A stretch of DNA of 25,341 nt from Paulinella micropora. Lineage: Eukaryota; Cercozoa; Imbricatea; Euglyphida. Position 1 is the stretch's first letter, and each line of letters starts with the position of its first letter. Of the stretch, positions 10,521 through 24,034 are shown piece by piece. A model generated the notes under the pieces. The model did not search any database. It saw only the letters and a program-made list of their open reading frames with translations, and had not been told where the DNA came from. The stretch spans positions 360,584 to 385,924 of the forward strand of contig BJOX01000274.1 of assembly GCA_009731375.1 (NCBI GenBank), written 5' to 3'. A program made the position numbers and the translations under genes.

Positions 10521-10947
10521 CCCAGTAAGCAGATGGAGTTTCGAGACTGTTCGACAGTCTAGTATAAACCGACAGAGCACTGTGGGTTTTATTCCGGGCT
10601 CAACAAGCGAGAAAGGGCACCCTGAGGGAACAGGATTGTGCTTCCCGTCGCTATTTCGGCATGTGACTTATAGGCGTATGGCTAGGCACACATAAGGCAC
10701 CCCACCACGGGCCCAGCACACCCACACCATCCCCTAATTCTCTGTCTGTCGACAGATGGCACCCATTTCAAAAAACCAAGCCCAAGGGAGGGTCAGTGAC
10801 ACCTCAAGTGGCCTTGGTTCACTCCGTGGAGTAAGTGATGAGATCAACTGATGAGATATCGACTAATGTCAGAAAAAAGGAGCTTCTGATTTCGTCAACC
10901 AAGGAAGTCTGCGGGTAAAGTATTAACCCGATGCCCAGCTAAGCCGT
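10521..10947. other. Unique island, unidentified
   Basis: About 430 bases of mixed composition between a gap and a GATA array. The minus strand has a short frame that includes EVSLTLPWAWFFEMGAICRQ and runs to a stop, with no flanking support. Small perfect palindromes occur (AGACTGT/ACAGTCT near 10545; TCTGTC/GACAGA near 10742). It could be a piece of a repeat family or an exon-poor unique segment; I cannot assign it. Confidence 0.5.
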
Positions 10948-11040
<93 letters not shown>

Positions 11041-11125
11041 CTGGATAGCTAGCTAGCTAGCTAGCTAGCTAGCTAGCTAGCTAGCTAGCTAGCTAACTAG
11101 CTAGATAGCTAGCTAACTAACTAGC

Positions 11126-11211
<86 letters not shown>

Positions 11212-11220
11212 TATAGATAA
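10948..11220. repeat. (GATA)n with a self-complementary (TAGC)n core
   Basis: GATA units flank a core (about 11041-11125) of TAGC units, which are their own reverse complement and can extrude hairpins. A second, shorter TAGC set occurs near 21.85-21.97 kb. Confidence 0.95.
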
Positions 11221-11224
11221 TGAC

Positions 11225-11293
11225 CCGTATTCGTTCCAGTTCGGTTTTCTTGTGTTTCAGCTCGTCGATTTTTTGACTACGTTCTAATGCCTC
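11225..11293 (-). CDS. Candidate exon (11.3 kb), strong coiled-coil peptide
   Basis: Minus strand: CTATCTACAG, then 23 codons reading EALERSQKIDEL followed by KHKKTELERIR, then GTCATT. Length is 69 bases, phase 0 at both ends. The peptide is highly charged with Leu/Ile at heptad-like spacing. Phase does not match the 12.7 kb exon, so an exon probably lies in the intervening 544-base gap. A partial upstream copy at 11636-11670 keeps the acceptor and the first half. Confidence 0.6.
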
Positions 11294-11296
11294 CTG

Positions 11297-12680
<1,384 letters not shown>

Positions 12681-12721
12681 AGCAGTTCGTTCCTTATGGT
12701 TTGATTTCGCGGAATTTCTTG
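12681..12721 (-). CDS. Candidate exon (12.7 kb)
   Basis: Minus strand: TTATGTAAGTAG, then [13 protein letters not shown] plus two bases, then GTATGT, which is also the start of the TATG array. It is 41 bases and starts in phase 0, matching the end of the 14.2 kb exon. No partial copies were found. Confidence 0.45.
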
Positions 12722-12746
12722 CTACTTACATAAAACATACAACAAT

Positions 12747-12770
12747 AGTATATTATGCGGCTAGCCACAA
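12747..12770 (+). repeat. 24-base copy of the left flank of the 19.1 kb hairpin
   Basis: This block, containing ATTATGCGGCTAGCCACAA, is identical to 19120-19143. After it the sequence turns into TACACAA repeats here but into the hairpin arm at 19.14 kb. Confidence 0.95.
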
Positions 12771-12858
12771 TACACAATACACAATACACAATACACAATA
12801 CACAATACACATACACATGCACATGCACATGCACATGCACATACACGTACACGTACAC

Positions 12859-12907
<49 letters not shown>

Positions 12908-12912
12908 TACAA

Positions 12913-12953
<41 letters not shown>

Positions 12954-12970
12954 CATATACACATATACAT

Positions 12971-13032
<62 letters not shown>

Positions 13033-13074
13033 GTACATGTACATGTACATGTACATGTACATATATACATGTAT

Positions 13075-13139
<65 letters not shown>

Positions 13140-13152
13140 GATATACATATAC

Positions 13153-13207
<55 letters not shown>

Positions 13208-13392
13208 CACATCTACATCTACATCTACATCTACATCTACTTCTACATACATATATACATATACATATACATACATACACCTATACTTATACATATACAT
13301 ATACATATACAACATATACATATACACATACATATACATGTACATATACATATACATATACATATACATACACATAAACAACAAACAACAAC

Positions 13393-13450
<58 letters not shown>

Positions 13451-13540
13451 ACAACAACAAACAAACAACAAACAACAAACAACAAACAACAAACAACAAC
13501 AACAACAACAATATACATATGCATATTCATATACATACAT

Positions 13541-13603
<63 letters not shown>

Positions 13604-13705
13604 CACATACACATACATATACATATACATATGCATATACATATGTATATACATATACATAAACAACAAACAACAACAACAAACAACAACAACAAACAAC
13701 AACAA

Positions 13706-13775
<70 letters not shown>

Positions 13776-13784
13776 TCAAACAAC

Positions 13785-13829
<45 letters not shown>

Positions 13830-13900
13830 AATCAAACAACAAACAACAAACAACAAACAACGAACAACAACCAACAAACAACAACAACAACAACAACAGC

Positions 13901-13940
<40 letters not shown>

Positions 13941-13972
13941 GCAGCAGCAACAGCAACAACAGCAACAACAGC

Positions 13973-14028
<56 letters not shown>

Positions 14029-14071
14029 CCACCACCACCACCACCACCAACATCATCAACANNNNNNNNNN

Positions 14072-14108
<37 letters not shown>

Positions 14109-14161
14109 CCACCACCACCACGACCAACAACAACATCATCATCATCATCGTCATCATCATC

Positions 14162-14190
<29 letters not shown>
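12771..14190. repeat. (ACACAT/ACATAT)n and first (CAA)n array
   Basis: TACACAA, then ACACAT and ACATAT hexamers to about 13377, CAA at 13378-13510, ACATAT again at 13511-13665, then CAA with CAC, CAG and CAT variants to 14190. A 10-N join lies at 14062-14071. The stop-free glutamine, asparagine and threonine frames are repeat artefacts. Confidence 0.95.
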
Positions 14191-14192
<2 letters not shown>

Positions 14193-14195
14193 CAC

Positions 14196-14261
14196 CTGTG
14201 CATATTTTTGCTTGTTCCGATCCATAATCTCCTTCTTCTTATCTGTGTACTTGTCCGCATC
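14196..14261 (-). CDS. Candidate exon (14.2 kb), charged coiled-coil peptide
   Basis: Minus strand: ATGTGTGCAAG, then 22 codons reading DADKYTDKKKEIM followed by DRNKQKYAQ, then GTGTGT. Length is 66 bases, phase 0 at both ends, matching the 16.1 kb exon upstream and the 12.7 kb exon downstream. Its upstream intron holds GA/CA and ACAT arrays and its downstream intron the CAA array. No partial copies were seen. I do not recognise the family. Confidence 0.6.
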
Positions 14262-14277
14262 CTTGCACACATATTAA

Positions 14278-14312
14278 AACACACACACACACACACACAC
14301 AGACACACACAG

Positions 14313-14369
<57 letters not shown>

Positions 14370-14385
14370 CACAGAGAGAGAGAGA

Positions 14386-14428
<43 letters not shown>

Positions 14429-14445
14429 TGAACTTTATTCAAGAG
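14278..14445. repeat. (CA)n and (GA)n arrays
   Basis: CA units at 14278-14317 then GA units to about 14426, followed by a short unique stretch before the ACAT arrays. Confidence 0.95.
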
Positions 14446-14465
14446 AAGTAACATTAATTATACTA

Positions 14466-16047
14466 CACTACATACATGCATACATACACACATTCATCCA
14501 TCCATCCACAAATACATACATACATACATACATACATACATACATACACACACATACATAACATAACATACATACATACATACATACATAACATACATAC
14601 ATACATACATACATACATACATACATACATACATACATACCTAACATACATGCATACATACATACATACATACATACATACATACATAACATACATACAT
14701 ATACATACATATATACATAACATACATACATACATACATACATAACATACATACATACATACATACATACATACATACATACATACATAACATACATACA
14801 TAACATACATACATACATACATACATACATAACATACATAACATACATAACATACATAACATACATACATACATACATACATACATCACTACCTGTTTAT
14901 TAACATCTGCGAGGCGTTTTAGGACTACGTACATACATACATAACATGCATAACATACATAACACACATACATACATACATACATAACATACGTAACATA
15001 CATACATACATACATACATACATAACATACATACATACATACATAACATACATACATACATACATACATACATCACAATCTGTTTACTAACGTCTGCGAG
15101 CATACATAACATACATACATACATACATGCATACACACATACACACATACATACATAACATACATAACATACATAACATGCATACATACATACATACATA
15201 CACTACCTGTTTGTTAACGTCTGCGAGGCGTTTTAGATACATACATAACATACATACATACATACACACATACATACATAACATACATAACATACATAAT
15301 ACATAACATACATACATACATACATACATAACATACATACATACATCACTACCTGTTTATTAACGTCTGCGAGGCGTTTGAGGTAATATACATACATACA
15401 TACATACACATATACATACACACATAACATGCATACATACATACATACATAACATACATACATACATACATACATACATACATACATACATACATAACAT
15501 ACATAACATAACATACATACATACATAACATACATACATACATCACTACCTGTTTATTAACGTCTGCGAGGCGTTTTAGATACATATATACATACATACA
15601 TACATACATACATACATACATAACATACATAACATACATACATACATACATAAAATACATACATACATACATACATCACTACCTGTTTATTAACGTCTGC
15701 GAGGCGTTTTAGATACATACATACATACATACATACATACATACATACATACATAACATACATACATACATACATACATACATACATACATAACATACAT
15801 ACATACATACATACATACATACATACATACATAACATATATAACATACATACATACATACATACATACATACATACATACATACATACATACATCACTAC
15901 CTGTTTATTAACGTCTGCGAGGTGTACATATATACATAACATACATACATAACATACATACATAACATACATACATAACATACATACATACATACATACA
16001 TACATAACATACAAACATACATACATACATACATACATACATACAAT
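14466..16047 (-). repeat. (ACAT)n array carrying seven donor-side copies of the 16.1 kb exon
   Basis: ACAT/ACATA units are interrupted at about 14887-14928, 15074-15100, 15201-15237, 15345-15386, 15541-15580, 15675-15712 and 15893-15924. Most blocks read on the minus strand as KRLADVNKQ followed by GTAGTGATG and the next array; 15074-15100 and 15893-15924 keep only the last part, after KR. Spacing is irregular (about 130-220 bases). All copies lie downstream of the exon and hold its 3' part plus the donor. Confidence 0.9.
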
Positions 16048-16049
16048 AC

Positions 16050-16103
16050 CTGTTTGTTAACGTCTGCGAGGCGTTTGAGGACTTCGAGAAGAAATAGACA
16101 CAC
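16050..16103 (-). CDS. Candidate exon (16.1 kb) with downstream donor ladder
   Basis: Minus strand: CTTCTTGTTCTCTGTAG, a good polypyrimidine tract and acceptor, then 18 codons VCLFLLEVLKRLADVNKQ, then GTATTG. It is 54 bases, phase 0 at both ends. The peptide is Leu/Val-rich and helical. It is the only copy with an intact 5' half, so I take it as the source of the seven partial copies downstream. Confidence 0.65.
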
Positions 16104-16163
16104 CTACAGAGAACAAGAAGAAAGTGTGTGTGTACGAGAAGTTCCTATTTCTTAAACACCAAA

Positions 16164-16316
16164 CAATGACTTCAAGCGCGTTGATCTCAGTCAGTATTTG
16201 CATCTACAACCTGTGTTATGGCTCATTAGAAAGCTCTTGATGAGAGCTTTCAAATGAGCCACTACACAAGCCGCAAAGATCAAAACCGGCCGAGAACGAA
16301 TCGTTTGAAGTCATTG
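16164..16316. mobile_element. MITE-like palindromic element
   Basis: Terminal 12-base inverted repeats (CAATGACTTCAA at 16164, its complement at 16305-16316) enclose a central hairpin. There GGCTCATT (16220) pairs with AATGAGCC (16253-16260) and AAAGCTCT (16230) pairs with AGAGCTTT (16243-16250) around a 5-base loop. Intermediate sequence is partly palindromic. There is no coding capacity and no clear target-site duplication. Confidence 0.75.
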
Positions 16317-16376
16317 CTCGTTGTACTTAAGGACAAGGGACTACTCATGTATGTGGACATGTGAGTATTTGTCTCT

Positions 16377-16422
16377 TTTCTCTGTCTGTCTGTCTGCCTG
16401 TCTGTCGGTCTGTCTGTCGGTG

Positions 16423-16508
<86 letters not shown>

Positions 16509-16686
16509 CTGGAGAAATATAAACCACTGCCACAAGACGAATGAGTGTGTATGTTTGTGTACATGTGTGTGTGTGTGTGTGCTTGTGAGAAGTATGCGCA
16601 ACAGCCGCAACAAGAATAAGAATGTATGTTTGTGTACATGTGTGTCTGTTGGTGGTTGTGTGCATGTGTGTGTGTGTGTGTGGGTT

Positions 16687-16747
<61 letters not shown>

Positions 16748-16750
16748 CGC

Positions 16751-16840
<90 letters not shown>

Positions 16841-16880
16841 CGAGTGTGTGCATGTGTGTGTGTGTGTGTGTGTGTGTTAG

Positions 16881-16969
<89 letters not shown>
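16377..16969. repeat. (TC)n, (CA)n, (GA)n, (GT)n arrays with a duplicated island
   Basis: Mixed dinucleotide arrays. Two related islands of about 40 bases lie at 16507-16545 and 16588-16627; on the plus strand they read EKYKPLPQDE and EKYAQQPQQE. Strand and status are unclear. Ns follow at 16970-17256. Confidence 0.85.
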
Positions 16970-17256
16970 NNNNNNNNNNNNNNNNNNNNNNNNNNNNNNN
17001 NNNNNNNNNNNNNNNNNNNNNNNNNNNNNNNNNNNNNNNNNNNNNNNNNNNNNNNNNNNNNNNNNNNNNNNNNNNNNNNNNNNNNNNNNNNNNNNNNNNN
17101 NNNNNNNNNNNNNNNNNNNNNNNNNNNNNNNNNNNNNNNNNNNNNNNNNNNNNNNNNNNNNNNNNNNNNNNNNNNNNNNNNNNNNNNNNNNNNNNNNNNN
17201 NNNNNNNNNNNNNNNNNNNNNNNNNNNNNNNNNNNNNNNNNNNNNNNNNNNNNNNN

Positions 17257-17332
<76 letters not shown>

Positions 17333-17467
17333 GCGACACGTAAAATATTAATTATTACCAAAAAATATTTATATATATATATATGTATATATATATATGT
17401 ATATATATATATGTATATATATATATGTATATATATATATGTATATATATATATGTATATATATATA
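17257..17467. repeat. (GA)n and AT-rich GTATATAT array
   Basis: GA to about 17331, a unique stretch of about 30 bases, then seven regularly spaced ATGTATAT units at 17367-17467. Confidence 0.93.
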
Positions 17468-17477
17468 CACATGGAAA

Positions 17478-18797
<1,320 letters not shown>

Positions 18798-19119
18798 ACG
18801 GAATAAGGTCCGGTGAAAAATTTCGGCCACCTCACATTTCGGCCTACCGTAAATACGGGGAATTTTGGGCTAAACTTTTATTTGTGGACAAGAAATGTAC
18901 CGTAATTACCGGCTGGCTGAAATTCTTCACAACCCTGAAATAACAAATGTACCGTTATTACGGGATAATTTGTTCTGGCCGAAAATTTTCACTATTTCCT
19001 TATACGTACATCTGCGTGCCATATAGACACTTCTTGTACAAACTTGTCCTGAAGCGTTAAATTCAACTTCTCGTACCTACGTATTTATATAGATATATAG
19101 CGCAGGTTGTATGAATAAC
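18798..19119. other. Unique island with a repeated TACCGTNATTACGG-type palindrome
   Basis: Imperfect palindromes TACCGTAAATACGGGG (18845), TACCGTAATTACCGG (18898) and TACCGTTATTACGGG (18950) are each followed by a related GAATTTT, GAAATTCTT or GATAATTTG. ATTTCGGCC also occurs twice (about 18820 and 18836). This looks like remnants of an inverted-repeat element. No gene is recognised. Confidence 0.6.
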
Positions 19120-19127
19120 AGTATATT

Positions 19128-19219
19128 ATGCGGCTAGCCACAAATTTGACGTGTTTTGCGGGCGAGCCGGAGCCGGGCCGGCGAGCCCGCAAAACACGTC
19201 AAATTTGGCGCGCCGCATA
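19128..19219. repeat. Long hairpin with 23-base perfect stem and GC-rich loop
   Basis: 19141-19163 and 19185-19207 are perfect reverse complements around a 21-base GC-rich loop. The pairing continues imperfectly to ATGCGGC (19128) and GCCGCAT (19213-19219). A second hairpin follows at once: TTTTATCGGT near 19225 pairs with ACCGATAAAA near 19260. Confidence 0.9.
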
Positions 19220-19459
19220 TGTAGTTTTATCGGTAACCTGGCCGCATTTTGTGGAGGTGACCGATAAAATTGCATAGAGGAACGGAAGGAGAGAGGGAAA
19301 GGGCTTGTGTGTATGTGTGTGTGTTANNNNNNNNNNNNNNNNNNNNNNNNNNNNNNNNNNNNNNNNNNNNNNNNNNNNNNNNNNNNNNNNNNNNNNNNNN
19401 NNNNNNNNNNNNNNNNNNNNNNNNNNNNNNNNNNNNNNNNNNNNNNNNNNNNNNNNNNN

Positions 19460-19461
19460 GG

Positions 19462-19514
<53 letters not shown>

Positions 19515-19587
19515 TATGTGTATGTGTGTGTATGTGTGTGTATGTGTATGTGTGTGTATGTATGTATGTGTGTATGTATGTGTGTAC
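19460..19587. repeat. (GA)n and (GTAT)n arrays after an N gap
   Basis: Ns at 19327-19459 are followed by GA to about 19511 and GTAT/GTGT to 19587. Confidence 0.95.
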
Positions 19588-19628
19588 TGTAGAAACGTTG
19601 GCGCCTTAACACGCTCCACACTTACCAC
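19588..19628 (-). CDS. Candidate exon (19.6 kb), possible end of GRAM/PH-like segment
   Basis: Minus strand: ACATACAG, then VVSVERVKAPTFL plus two bases, then GTACAC. It starts in phase 0, matching the end of the 21.2 kb exon. Joined after IPRVELQLGE it gives a hydrophobic strand pattern like that following the LTNLRLI strand in PH/GRAM domains. The acceptor lies at the end of the TATG-type array. The donor is weak. Confidence 0.45.
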
Positions 19629-19630
19629 CT

Positions 19631-19924
19631 GTATGTATGTATGTATGTATGTATGTATGTATGTATGTATGTATGTATGTATGTATGTGTAGGTATGCAT
19701 GTATGTATGTAGGTAGGTAGGTAGGTAGGTAGGTAGGTAGGTAGGTAGGTAGGTAGGTAGGTAGGTAGGTAGGTAGGTATGATGTGTGTGTATGTATGTG
19801 TATGTATGTGTATGTCTGTGTATGTATGCATGCATGTATGTATGCATGTATGTATGTATGTATGTATGTATGCATGCATGCATGCATGCATGCATGCATG
19901 TATGCATGTATGTATGTATGTATG

Positions 19925-19955
<31 letters not shown>

Positions 19956-19965
19956 TGTAATGTTT
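19631..19965. repeat. (GTAT)n, (GGTA)n, (GCAT)n arrays
   Basis: Tetranucleotide blocks in succession, with a GGTA block at about 19709-19770 and self-complementary GCAT units near 19871-19898. Confidence 0.95.
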
Positions 19966-19966
19966 T

Positions 19967-20000
19967 GATGTTACAACCTCTCCTAAATGCAGTATGTTTG

Positions 20001-20031
<31 letters not shown>

Positions 20032-20204
20032 TGTAATGTTTTGATGTTACAACCTCTCCTAAATGCAGTATGTATGTATGTATGTATGTATGTATGTATG
20101 TATGGATGTGGATGTATGTATGTATGTATGTATGTATGTATGTATGTTACTTTATGTTACAATTTTACAGCCTCTCCTATTACTAACTGAAGATCTACTC
20201 GCGG

Positions 20205-20251
<47 letters not shown>

Positions 20252-20446
20252 ATCTATCTATCCATCTATCTATCTATCTATCTTTCTATCTATCTTTCTA
20301 TCTATCTTTCTATCTATCTTTCTATCTATCTATCTATCTATCTATATATATATATATATATATCTATCTATCTATCGATGTTACAGCCTCTCCTATTACT
20401 AACTGAAGGTCTACTCGCGGTATCTATCTATCTATCTATCTATCTA

Positions 20447-20480
<34 letters not shown>

Positions 20481-20485
20481 GTATA

Positions 20486-20554
<69 letters not shown>

Positions 20555-20555
20555 G

Positions 20556-20598
<43 letters not shown>

Positions 20599-20603
20599 GT
20601 CTG

Positions 20604-20664
<61 letters not shown>

Positions 20665-20717
20665 GTTACAGCCTCTCCTATTACTAACTGAAGGTCTACT
20701 CGCGGTATGTATGTATG

Positions 20718-20788
<71 letters not shown>

Positions 20789-20829
20789 GTTACAGCCTCT
20801 CCTATTACTAACTGAAGGTTTACTCGCGG

Positions 20830-20893
<64 letters not shown>

Positions 20894-21135
20894 GATGTTA
20901 CAGCCTCTCCTATTACTAACTGAACGTCTACTCGCGGTATGTATGTATGCATGTATGTATGTATGTATGCATGTATGTATGTATGTATGTATGTATGTAT
21001 GTGTATGCATGTATTATGTATGTATGTATTTATGTGTGTGTATGTATGTATGCATGTATGTATGTATGTATATTATATTATGTTATATTATGTTATGTTA
21101 TGTTACAATGTTTATGACCTCGCCTAATTGCAGTA
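19967..21135 (-). repeat. Eight donor-side copies of the 21.2 kb exon between (GTAT)n and (CTAT)n arrays
   Basis: Blocks start near 19967, 20043, 20150, 20376, 20664, 20788, 20894 and 21098. Five read on the minus strand ATACCGCGAGT(A)GACCTTCAG, then TTAGTAATAGGAGAGGCTGTAAC, with single-base variants. Three shorter ones keep only the CTGCA-T-TAGG(A/C)GAGGT end. The first two are exact repeats 76 bases apart. All lie downstream of the full exon. Most of the longer copies have GC rather than GT at the donor position. Confidence 0.88.
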
Positions 21136-21193
21136 TGTATTGTATGTATGTATGTATGTATGTATGTATGTATATTATATTATGTTTTATGAC

Positions 21194-21235
21194 CTCGCCT
21201 AACTGCAGTTCGACTCGCGGTATGCCGTCGTCGAT
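21194..21235 (-). CDS. Candidate exon (21.2 kb), GRAM/PH-like strand segment
   Basis: Minus strand: CAATCTCTAG, then 14 codons IDDGIPRVELQLGE, then GTCATA. It is 42 bases, phase 0 at both ends, matching the ends of the 22.05 and 19.6 kb exons. It is the most complete of nine related blocks and the only one with an acceptor and the IDDG start, so I take it as the source. Confidence 0.6.
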
Positions 21236-21272
21236 CTAGAGATTGATACATAGAAATGTGAGTGTGTGTGTG

Positions 21273-21706
21273 NNNNNNNNNNNNNNNNNNNNNNNNNNNN
21301 NNNNNNNNNNNNNNNNNNNNNNNNNNNNNNNNNNNNNNNNNNNNNNNNNNNNNNNNNNNNNNNNNNNNNNNNNNNNNNNNNNNNNNNNNNNNNNNNNNNN
21401 NNNNNNNNNNNNNNNNNNNNNNNNNNNNNNNNNNNNNNNNNNNNNNNNNNNNNNNNNNNNNNNNNNNNNNNNNNNNNNNNNNNNNNNNNNNNNNNNNNNN
21501 NNNNNNNNNNNNNNNNNNNNNNNNNNNNNNNNNNNNNNNNNNNNNNNNNNNNNNNNNNNNNNNNNNNNNNNNNNNNNNNNNNNNNNNNNNNNNNNNNNNN
21601 NNNNNNNNNNNNNNNNNNNNNNNNNNNNNNNNNNNNNNNNNNNNNNNNNNNNNNNNNNNNNNNNNNNNNNNNNNNNNNNNNNNNNNNNNNNNNNNNNNNN
21701 NNNNNN
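21273..21706. other. N gap, 434 bases
   Basis: Unsequenced. It is flanked by a short GT run on the left and, on the right, an island at 21707-21762 that reads YRKTFLPNELQIANLRP on the minus strand after an AG. That island may be part of a further exon, but its phase does not fit the neighbouring exons. Confidence 0.9.
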
Positions 21707-21786
21707 GGGCGCAGGTTTGCAATTTGCAATTCGTTGGGTAGGAAGGTCTTTCGGTAGCTAGCTAGGTTGGTAGGTAGGTTGATCGG

Positions 21787-21956
21787 AGCATTTCTACCCG
21801 GATAAGTCGCAGGTTGGTGAGCAGGACGCAAGCGAGCGTGGGGTCAGACTTAGGTAGCTAGCTAGCTAGGTAGGTAGGTAGATCGGAGCATTCTACCCGG
21901 ATAATAAGTCGCAGATTCGTGAGGAGGATGAAAGCAAGCGTGGCGTCTGACTTAGG
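21787..21956 (-). pseudogene. Two donor-side partial copies of the 22.05 kb exon
   Basis: Copies at about 21787-21853 and 21886-21956 read [17 protein letters not shown] and [18 protein letters not shown] on the minus strand, each followed by GTAGAA. Changes include P to A, C to F and V to I plus a three-base insertion, so the frame stays open. They are separated by TAGC/GGTA arrays and lie downstream of the exon. Confidence 0.85.
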
Positions 21957-22005
21957 TAGCTAGCTAGCTAGGTAGGTAGGTAGGTAAGCATTCTAAGCAT
22001 TCTAC

Positions 22006-22100
22006 CCGGATAAGTCGCAGGTTGGTGAGGAGGACGCAAGCGAGCGTGGGGTCCGACTTAGGCAACGCGGAGTTTCCGTAGAAATATAACAACTCCTCCC
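22006..22100 (-). CDS. Candidate exon (22.05 kb), GRAM/PH-like N-terminal segment
   Basis: Minus strand: ACGTATACAG, then two bases and 31 codons containing [16 protein letters not shown] and [13 protein letters not shown], then GTAGAA. It is 95 bases. The two-base start matches the phase-1 end of the 23.5 kb exon, giving VDGEELLYF across the junction, and the phase-0 end matches the 21.2 kb exon. The pattern GEELLY..G followed by VLLTNLRLI resembles the first strands of GRAM/PH-like lipid-binding domains, as in Vps36 GLUE or BBS5 repeats. The family assignment is inference. Partial copies flank it on both sides. Confidence 0.65.
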
Positions 22101-22227
22101 CTGTATACGTGTACATACAGACATACATACGTACGTACATGCATACATGCATGCATATATGCATGTATGCATGCATGCATGCATGCATGCATGCATACAT
22201 ACATACATACATGCATATATACATACA

Positions 22228-22575
22228 TTGGCGGAATTGCTATAGAAGTACAACAACCTACGTACATACATACATACATACATACATACATGCATCCATG
22301 CATGCATGCATGCATACATACATACATGCATGCATACATACATACATGCATGCATACATACATACATACATACATACATACATACATAAATACATACGTG
22401 CATACATACATACTTACATACATACATACGTACATACATACATACATACATACATACATACATACATACATACGCAGAACTACAGTAAAAGTACAACAAC
22501 CTACATACATACATACATACATACATACATACATTCATACATGAAAGTACAATAACTCCTCTCCTAATGACAAAG
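22228..22575 (-). pseudogene. Three acceptor-side partial copies of the 22.05 kb exon
   Basis: Minus-strand blocks at about 22228-22262 (LLYFYSNSA), 22471-22502 (LLYFYCSSA) and 22541-22575 (GEELLYFHV), each following an AG and each breaking into ACAT or GATA arrays. All lie upstream of the exon and hold only its 5' part. Confidence 0.85.
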
Positions 22576-23463
<888 letters not shown>

Positions 23464-23473
23464 TAGATTAGAC

Positions 23474-23561
23474 CATCCACGAAGCTTATCTTGCGCTCTG
23501 TCTGTAGTTTCGTCTTGAGCTCTCCAATCTCCTTCTCACCTGTCTCCATCTGTTTAGGAAC
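23474..23561 (-). CDS. Candidate exon (23.5 kb), coiled-coil
   Basis: Minus strand: CATACTCAG, then [15 protein letters not shown] followed by [14 protein letters not shown] plus one base, then GTCTAA. It is 88 bases and starts in phase 0, matching the end of the 25.0 kb exon. An internal GACAG/GTGAGA at 23540 is an even better donor in the same phase, so a shorter alternative exon is possible. A 22-base acceptor-side copy lies upstream at 23600-23621. Confidence 0.65.
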
Positions 23562-23599
23562 CTGAGTATGTATGTATGTATGTATGTATGTATGTATGT

Positions 23600-23621
23600 C
23601 ATCTGTTTAGGAACCTGAGTA
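23600..23621 (-). pseudogene. Acceptor-side partial copy of the 23.5 kb exon
   Basis: The block is identical over 22 bases to the acceptor plus first 15 coding bases of the exon (VPKQM), then breaks into a TATG-type array. It lies upstream of the exon. Confidence 0.9.
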
Positions 23622-23746
23622 GTCACGTACGTGTAGGTGTATGTATGTATGTATGTATGTATGTATGTATGTATGTATGTATGTATGTATGTATGTATGT
23701 ATGTATTGTGTCTGTGTATGTATATGTATGTATGTGTATGTGTATG

Positions 23747-23778
<32 letters not shown>

Positions 23779-24034
23779 TGTATGTATGTATGTATGTATG
23801 TATGTATGCATGCATGGTATGCATGCATGCAATGCATGCACGCACGCACGCACGTACGTACGTACGTACGTATGTATGCATGTATGTATGTATGTATGTA
23901 TGTATGTATGTATGTATATATGTATGCATGTATGTATGTATGTGTATGTATGTAATCATCGTCACATCATCATCATCATTATCATCATCATTATCATCAT
24001 CATCATCATCATCATCATCACCTCCGCCTCCTCC
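23622..24034. repeat. (GTAT)n, (GCAC)n, (CAT)n arrays
   Basis: GTAT units with self-complementary GCAT/GTAC runs near 23810-23872, then CAT units to about 24020 and a few CCTCCT units. Confidence 0.95.

Noticed and set aside
14887-16103. CRISPR-like array of repeated blocks with spacers
   Set aside because: Spacers are ACAT microsatellite of uneven length, the blocks are exon ends with donors, and the genome is eukaryotic.
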